From: Candidatus Poribacteria bacterium | Lineage (GTDB): Bacteria > Poribacteria > WGA-4E > WGA-3G | Length of the DNA stretch: 57,936 nt | Assembly: GCA_026710795.1 (NCBI GenBank) | Contig: JAPOQK010000090.1 | Span: forward strand, 1-57,936 | Direction: 5' to 3' | Part shown: piece by piece, positions 53,250 through 57,936 of the stretch | How the letters are laid out: every line of letters starts with the position of its first letter | Position numbering within the stretch: position 1 is the stretch's first letter | The notes under the pieces: generated by a model | Databases searched by the model: none | Seen by the model: only the letters and a program-made list of their open reading frames with translations | Told to the model about the DNA's origin: nothing | Position numbers and translations under genes: made by a program

Positions 53250-54193
53250 TATGCTCCATTTCCTAATTCATCAATTACATGTGAAAGTGAATGCGAATCC
53301 TCAACATTCATTATATTACTACTATCTGCTAAGGTCCGTTTCACTAATCCTGATAAAACGTTACCTGGTCCTATCTCAACATAATCTGTTACACCAGAAT
53401 TCCACATGGTGTTAAGCGTTTTTTCCCATTGTACTGGAGCAGTTATTTGTTGATAAAGCAAATGCTTGATGCTATCTGTATCCGAAATTACGTCACCAGT
53501 AACGTTCATCACTATATGAGTTTCAGGTGGATGGAACGTCACTGTGTCAAGTATTGGTTTAAACTTTTCTGCTGCTGATTCCATCAACGGTGAATGAAAG
53601 GCTCCGCTTACTGGTAACAAGCGACACCTTCTGGATCCAATTTCTTCAGATGCAAGTGCAACAGCCTGATGGACAGCGTCTACCTCACCAGATATTACCA
53701 ATTGACCGGGACAGTTGTAATTTGCAATCCGCACGATACCATCTACTTTATCACAAATTTGTTGTAGACGTTTCTTATCCATACCAAGGATTGCAGCCAT
53801 CGTTCCGTTCTGGTTTACACTTACTTCAGCCATATATTTTGCCCGAGCACTAACAAGTTTAAATGCATCTGCAAATGTAAGTACACCTGAAGCAACAAGT
53901 GCTGTATATTCACCCAAACTATGTCCTGCAACAGCCTTTGGTAGCACATTAATGTGATGTTTTAAGATTTGCAGCGTTGCAACACTACATGTCAATATGG
54001 CGAGTTGTGTATTTTCAGTTTGCTTTAATTCAGTTTCCGGTCCCTCAAAACAGAGTTGGCTTAGTGCTTTTCCGATAAATGCATCCGCTTCATCAAAGAT
54101 TTCACGAGCAATAGGATAGTTCTGTACTAATTCTGCCCCCATTCCAACTTTTTGTGAACCTTGTCCTGGAAATATATAAGAGAATTTCTCCAT
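53249..54193 (-). CDS. fabD: Malonyl-CoA:ACP transacylase
   Basis: A 314-residue enzyme that loads malonate onto ACP. The catalytic Ser lies in AGHSLGEYTAL; FPGQGSQKVGMG and the His of SGAFHSPLMESA are present. The family's usual length is ~310. It follows fabH by 77 nt and is coupled to fabG. Confidence 0.96.
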   Translation of the reverse strand: MEKFSYIFPGQGSQKVGMGAELVQNYPIAREIFDEADAFIGKALSQLCFEGPETELKQTENTQLAILTCSVATLQILKHHINVLPKAVAGHSLGEYTALVASGVLTFADAFKLVSARAKYMAEVSVNQNGTMAAILGMDKKRLQQICDKVDGIVRIANYNCPGQLVISGEVDAVHQAVALASEEIGSRRCRLLPVSGAFHSPLMESAAEKFKPILDTVTFHPPETHIVMNVTGDVISDTDSIKHLLYQQITAPVQWEKTLNTMWNSGVTDYVEIGPGNVLSGLVKRTLADSSNIMNVEDSHSLSHVIDELGNGA

Positions 54194-54270
54194 TTTGTAT
54201 ATACTGCTAATGAAATTTAGTAGTTTCCAACACGTAGTTTCCAGGAACTAACAAAATTCAACGACATACC

Positions 54271-55260
54271 TTACAATCTTAGGAGTGTACTACCCCATGT
54301 CAAACCTGCTCCGAATGTTACAAGGAGAATCAGGTCATCTGGTTTTGCTATTCCTTCCTGAATGGCTTCGTCTAATGCAATGATAACTGTTGCTGCAGAG
54401 GTATTTCCATATTTATCAACATTAACATACACTTTTTCTCGTGGTACACCGAGTCTATGACCAACTGCTTCAATAATCCGTAAGTTTGCTTGATGTGGGA
54501 TTAATAGATCAATGTCGTCCACACTTACATTTGCCTTTTTAAGTGCACGTTCAGCAGCTTCTGGCATAAGGCGGACACCTAATTTAAATACTTCACGACC
54601 ATTCATCTGTATCTTATTCAAATTTTGGTCTATTGCATTGGAAGTAACAGGCATTCTTGATCCACCAGCAGGGATTCCAAGAAGATTAATATCAGCATAA
54701 TCACCGTCCGAACCGATGTAAGATGAGAGAATTCCTTTCGGTTCTTCAGTTACTTGGACAATGGCTGCACCTGCACCATCACCAAATAACACACATGTGT
54801 TTCTGTCGTTCCAATCAACGATATTGTTAAATACTTCTCCACCAACTACAAGAATTGTGTTGTATTGACCAGAAACAATCAATCCGTTTGCTAAATCAAG
54901 TCCGTATAAGAATCCAGCACATGCGGCTGAAATATCCATGGCAGAGGCATTTTTTGCACCTATGCCTTTTTGAACATAACATGCGGTTGATGGAAAAAAT
55001 GTATCAGGTGTTACAGTTGCAACAAGAATCATCTCAATATCAAGCGGGTCAATTTGAGCTCTTTTTATAGCTAAACGCGCAGCCTGGACACTAAGGTCAG
55101 AAGTTGCAACATCATCTTCTGCGATTCTCCTCTCAACAATTCCTGTGCGTTGTCGAATCCATTCATCACTGGTATCCACCATCTTTTCAAGATCAAAATT
55201 TGATAAAATTGTATCAGGTAGGTAAGAACCGGTGCCTGTAATTGCTGCGTTTCGTTTCAT
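54271..55260 (-). CDS. fabH: 3-oxoacyl-[acyl-carrier-protein] synthase III
   Basis: A 329-residue initiating condensing enzyme that joins acetyl-CoA (or another primer) to malonyl-ACP. The triad is Cys (DISAACAGFLYGL), His (LLIPHQANLRI) and Asn (YGNTSAAT). AAGGA lies about 10 nt before the ATG. It is separated from rpmF by 94 nt with no plsX between them. Confidence 0.96.
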   Translation of the reverse strand: MKRNAAITGTGSYLPDTILSNFDLEKMVDTSDEWIRQRTGIVERRIAEDDVATSDLSVQAARLAIKRAQIDPLDIEMILVATVTPDTFFPSTACYVQKGIGAKNASAMDISAACAGFLYGLDLANGLIVSGQYNTILVVGGEVFNNIVDWNDRNTCVLFGDGAGAAIVQVTEEPKGILSSYIGSDGDYADINLLGIPAGGSRMPVTSNAIDQNLNKIQMNGREVFKLGVRLMPEAAERALKKANVSVDDIDLLIPHQANLRIIEAVGHRLGVPREKVYVNVDKYGNTSAATVIIALDEAIQEGIAKPDDLILLVTFGAGLTWGSTLLRL

Positions 55261-55354
55261 ACTAAAGAATCCTTTTCAGCCTATTATTTCGATTACCGAC
55301 ATTAACAATTGATGTGTCAGCAAAGTAATATGTAAATATTGGCGGATATCTTAC

Positions 55355-55543
55355 CTAAGTTTGTTCTTCGGTTGATCTCAGAACAGACCTTCCTTTATAA
55401 TGTCCACAAAATGTACAAACACGATGTGAAACCATCATTTCACCGCAATAGGAGCAATCTGTGACAACTTGACTCTGAAGTGCATGATGACTCCTGCGCA
55501 TTCTCTTTTTTGATTTTGATGTTTTACGTTTTGGATGAGCCAT
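55355..55543 (-). CDS. rpmF: Large ribosomal subunit protein bL32
   Basis: A 62-residue ribosomal protein. The N-terminus MAHPKRKTSKSKKRMRR is typical, and Cys30, Cys33, Cys43 and Cys46 form the zinc ribbon seen in C+ forms of L32. The start overlaps the end of the DUF177 gene by 20 nt, the usual yceD-rpmF arrangement. Confidence 0.97.
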   Translation of the reverse strand: MAHPKRKTSKSKKRMRRSHHALQSQVVTDCSYCGEMMVSHRVCTFCGHYKGRSVLRSTEEQT

Positions 55544-56147
55544 TTTTTAAAATTCTCTCCTTATTGTTTTTTGATTTCTCTGGTTTTTCCAACTTTGCAG
55601 ATTCTAACAATTGGGATAAACCCGCAAAAGGTGATGAAATGTCTGACACATCTTCTTCAAGGTCAACAATATCTTCACATGTGCAGTATTTGTCATTCAG
55701 ATTTTCACCACAATGCTGACACAGACCTTCACACCCTTGCGAACAGAGAGGCCAAACTGGTATTTGGATTACTAACGCACGTCTTGTGTCTTCAGATATG
55801 TCAAAGGTCTCACCATCAAAGTAACGTTCACCTTCTTCAATGTTTGCAGAATCTTCTTGATCATGACTACGATTTGATGTGAATTGCACTTCAAACAATG
55901 CTGCAATATCACATATAAACATTTCAAGACACTTACCGCATTGCATCTCAATTTCTGTAGTAACATCAGCTTTAACATAAACATCATTGTCACTATGCCT
56001 AAGCAAATGAACAGAACCGCGAACTTGACTCATAAATTCTATATCTTCAAAGTCAAGTTCAAGTTTAGATGGGGGGATTAAAACTTCATATACATTGAAA
56101 TCCCAATCCTTGATATTTCTTATGTCAAAAACCAACGTGTCTTTCAT
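55524..56147 (-). CDS. yceD: DUF177 (YceD) family protein
   Basis: A 207-residue protein of the YceD family, encoded before rpmF in most bacteria and linked to 23S rRNA processing. Cys pairs in MQCGKCLEMF and a Cys-rich segment (CSQGCEGLCQHCGENL, then YCTC) are typical. The C-terminal tail is charged and lysine-rich. It lies 16 nt after hom. Confidence 0.9.
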   Translation of the reverse strand: MKDTLVFDIRNIKDWDFNVYEVLIPPSKLELDFEDIEFMSQVRGSVHLLRHSDNDVYVKADVTTEIEMQCGKCLEMFICDIAALFEVQFTSNRSHDQEDSANIEEGERYFDGETFDISEDTRRALVIQIPVWPLCSQGCEGLCQHCGENLNDKYCTCEDIVDLEEDVSDISSPFAGLSQLLESAKLEKPEKSKNNKERILKNGSSKT

Positions 56148-56163
56148 TGTCTTGACAATTTAC

Positions 56164-57486
56164 TTAAAATGCCGCTTCCTCTTCAATTCTTATGAGTTTT
56201 GCATCACCTTTGACAACTTCCAAAGTATATATCTGTTTAAGCGCAGCATTCATATCTTTTTCTTTTGCTTTATGTGTTAACATCATCAGCGATACTGTTT
56301 CGGTGCAGTGTGGTTCTTTCTGAATGACGGATGATATACTTATATTATATTTACCTAAAATACTACCAATACTTGCTAATACTCCTGGACGATCAATAAC
56401 AACAAAACGTAGGTAATAACGCGTTTCTATGTCGTCAATCGGACAAACAGAAATTGCAGTTTGCGAGTTTTCTAACCAAGCATGTGAAATCGGAGAACTG
56501 ACTCCACGTTGGATAGATTTTGCTGCATCAATTATATCAGCAACAACTGCACTCGCAGTTGGCATTTCACCTGCTCCTTGCCCATAAAAAAGAGTCGGTC
56601 CAACAGCAGAACCAACGACACAAACTGCATTATAAGCACCGCCAACATTCGCCAACAAACTACGTTCCGGTAGAAGTGTTGGATGTACCCTTGCTTCTAC
56701 ACGGTTATCATCGGTTAACTTTGCGATTGCAAGCAATTTGATAACATAACCAAGTTCACGAGCATACTGAATTTCTTTTTGTGAAATATCAGTAATCCCT
56801 TCAACATGGAATTGGTCAACAGAAATATTAACCCCGTAAGCAAGTGCTATGAGAAGCGTTAGTTTCTGGGCTGCATCAATACCTTCAACATCAAGCGTTG
56901 GATCAGCTTCAGCATAACCTTTTTCTTGAGCATCCGAGAGTATATCAGCAAAATCAACACCACGATCGTGCATTTCAGTCAACATGTAGTTGCACGTTCC
57001 ATTAACAATACCGTAAATAGACTGAATTTGATTGGCTGTGAAACTCTCCTGTAAGGTTTTGATGATAGGAATACCACCAGCAGTACTGGCTTCAAAATTT
57101 AGACTCACATTATGTTTTTGTGCTAATTGGAACAATTCACTACCATGCTCTGCCAATAATGCTTTGTTTGCTGTAACTACATGTTTACCGTTTTTTATGG
57201 CTCGTGAAATAAGTGTATGTGCCTCCGATACACCACCGATTAGTTCAACTACAATATCAATCTCGGGGTTGTCAACAACATCATTAACATCACTTGTCAA
57301 GCAGTCTGATGGAAGTTCTATTCCAACACGTGTTGCCGGTATAGTTCTCTTTACTATTTTTTTGAGGTGTAATTGGACTCTACTGTTTTTGGAGATAAGA
57401 CTATTTTGGTTCACCAATATTTTGGATACACCTGTCCCTACCGTACCCCAACCTAAAATGCCTATATTTATATATGATTTATCCAC
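56164..57486 (-). CDS. hom: Homoserine dehydrogenase
   Basis: A 440-residue enzyme that reduces aspartate semialdehyde to homoserine, leading to Thr, Met and Ile. Residues 8-18 (GILGWGTVGTG) bind NAD(P); VTANKALLAEHG and EADPTLDVEGIDAAQKL are family motifs. Residues ~355-430 form a C-terminal ACT domain (RPGVLASIGSILGKYNISISS), usually the site of threonine feedback. The start is GTG with AGAGG 11 nt upstream. It is the first gene of the minus-strand run into yceD-rpmF-fab. Confidence 0.96.
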   Translation of the reverse strand: MDKSYINIGILGWGTVGTGVSKILVNQNSLISKNSRVQLHLKKIVKRTIPATRVGIELPSDCLTSDVNDVVDNPEIDIVVELIGGVSEAHTLISRAIKNGKHVVTANKALLAEHGSELFQLAQKHNVSLNFEASTAGGIPIIKTLQESFTANQIQSIYGIVNGTCNYMLTEMHDRGVDFADILSDAQEKGYAEADPTLDVEGIDAAQKLTLLIALAYGVNISVDQFHVEGITDISQKEIQYARELGYVIKLLAIAKLTDDNRVEARVHPTLLPERSLLANVGGAYNAVCVVGSAVGPTLFYGQGAGEMPTASAVVADIIDAAKSIQRGVSSPISHAWLENSQTAISVCPIDDIETRYYLRFVVIDRPGVLASIGSILGKYNISISSVIQKEPHCTETVSLMMLTHKAKEKDMNAALKQIYTLEVVKGDAKLIRIEEEAAF

Positions 57487-57572
57487 GACTGCGAATGCCT
57501 CTACATCTACTGAAATGACCTTAAATCAACGTTAAGCCAACGATATAATATTCCATCAAAACAGACACTATA

Positions 57573-57646
57573 TCGGGGCGACTGGATTCGAACCAGCGAC
57601 CTCTTGAACCCCATTCAAGCGCGCTTCCGGGCTGCGCCACGCCCCG
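57573..57646 (-). tRNA. tRNA-Pro (anticodon GGG)
   Basis: A 74-nt cloverleaf on the minus strand. Acceptor CGGGGCG pairs with CGCCCCG; D stem GCGC/GCGC; anticodon stem CTTGA/TCAAG with loop ATGGGGT, giving GGG; T arm GCTGG-TTCGAAT-CCAGT; discriminator A. CCA is not encoded. Confidence 0.95.
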
Positions 57647-57740
57647 TTTTTAAAAAAATTACCTTATTATAGTATCACAATTTAGAACAAAAGTCAAGAA
57701 AATTAGTTTATTAATAATAACTCATCAATATCGCAAAAAT

Positions 57741-57772
57741 GGCAGAACATCACAGTGTATCAGTGTTCTGCC
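57741..57772. other. Hairpin in the spacer before the partial gene
   Basis: GGCAGAACA (57741-57749) pairs with TGTTCTGCC (57764-57772). No clear U-tract follows on either strand. It could mark the end of an insertion sequence or a terminator for the region to the left. Confidence 0.45.
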
Positions 57773-57871
57773 AGCTGTATTCCATAGAGGAATTATATTA
57801 GACATTATATAAATTTAAATTACAGTTGATTTCTGGCATAATAAAGAAAATTATGCTTTGGAGATTAACTC

Positions 57872-57936
57872 ATGAACAAATATGATGAAATCAAGGATGA
57901 TCCGGGTAAGTTCCAAAAACTAACGGGTTTTACGAC
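57872..57936 (+). CDS. 5' end of a gene, possibly an IS5-like transposase (partial)
   Basis: Twenty-one codons run off the window edge. GGAG lies 8 nt before the ATG. The start MNKYDEIKDDPGKFQKLTGF resembles the N-terminal helix of IS5/DDE_Tnp_4-type transposases (E/D-x-F-x-x-LTG), but too little is visible to be sure. Confidence 0.4.
   Translation, partial: MNKYDEIKDDPGKFQKLTGFT

Overview
The window looks like a chromosomal segment of an uncultured, Gram-negative, AT-rich bacterium, most probably a member of Candidatus Poribacteria or a close relative. This is inferred, not proven. The evidence is an outer-membrane Omp85-type barrel, a WD40 protein ending in a PNPFNPETWIPYQLA-type C-terminal domain, six phytanoyl-CoA-dioxygenase-family (PhyH) genes in about 21 kb, TPR and WD40 repeat proteins, and large sigma-factor fusion proteins.

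Bases 1-28.5 kb, nearly all minus strand, are an accessory region. It holds an outer-membrane protein, a trypsin-like protease fused to TPRs, and five ECF sigma factors. Each ECF sigma factor is fused through one membrane span to a large exported domain. One (8029-10116) carries carboxypeptidase-regulatory-like and C-type-lectin-like domains and sits 11 nt upstream of a secreted protein with the same exported architecture. The other four (11410-14472, 18440-21541, 21907-24948, 25223-28294) carry a seven-Asp-box beta-propeller. All five have the same promoter-like element upstream (TGCAAY, 17-18 nt, CGTCTA-like), which resembles an ECF promoter and suggests auto- or cross-regulation. Two neighbouring genes between them, a DUF4159 gene and a WD40 gene, each carry a frameshift. 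The spacers are full of small palindromic and MITE-like repeats, several with compensatory changes in their stems.

Bases 28.5-37.8 kb (plus strand) carry a PhyH oxygenase, a Gfo/Idh/MocA oxidoreductase, a zinc-ribbon membrane protein, era, a double-length uvrA (about 1905 aa, four ABC ATPase sites) and a 2x[4Fe-4S] ferredoxin. Bases 37.9-41.9 kb (minus) carry an alpha/beta hydrolase, an overlapping PhnZ-like/PhnY-like pair predicted to degrade 2-aminoethylphosphonate or a related phosphonate, and a secreted metallophosphoesterase. Bases 42.4-44.7 kb (plus) hold a glycosyltransferase and a radical SAM/SPASM protein. Bases 44.7-49.3 kb (minus) are a tight operon of four PhyH paralogues interrupted by a family 10 pectate lyase.

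Bases 49.4-57.6 kb are mostly housekeeping, on the minus strand. After a DUF1326 gene come, in order of transcription, hom, yceD (DUF177), rpmF, fabH, fabD, fabG, acpP, fabF and folK. plsX, usually found between rpmF and fabH, is absent. A tRNA-Pro(GGG) lies upstream of hom, and the window ends inside what may be a transposase gene.
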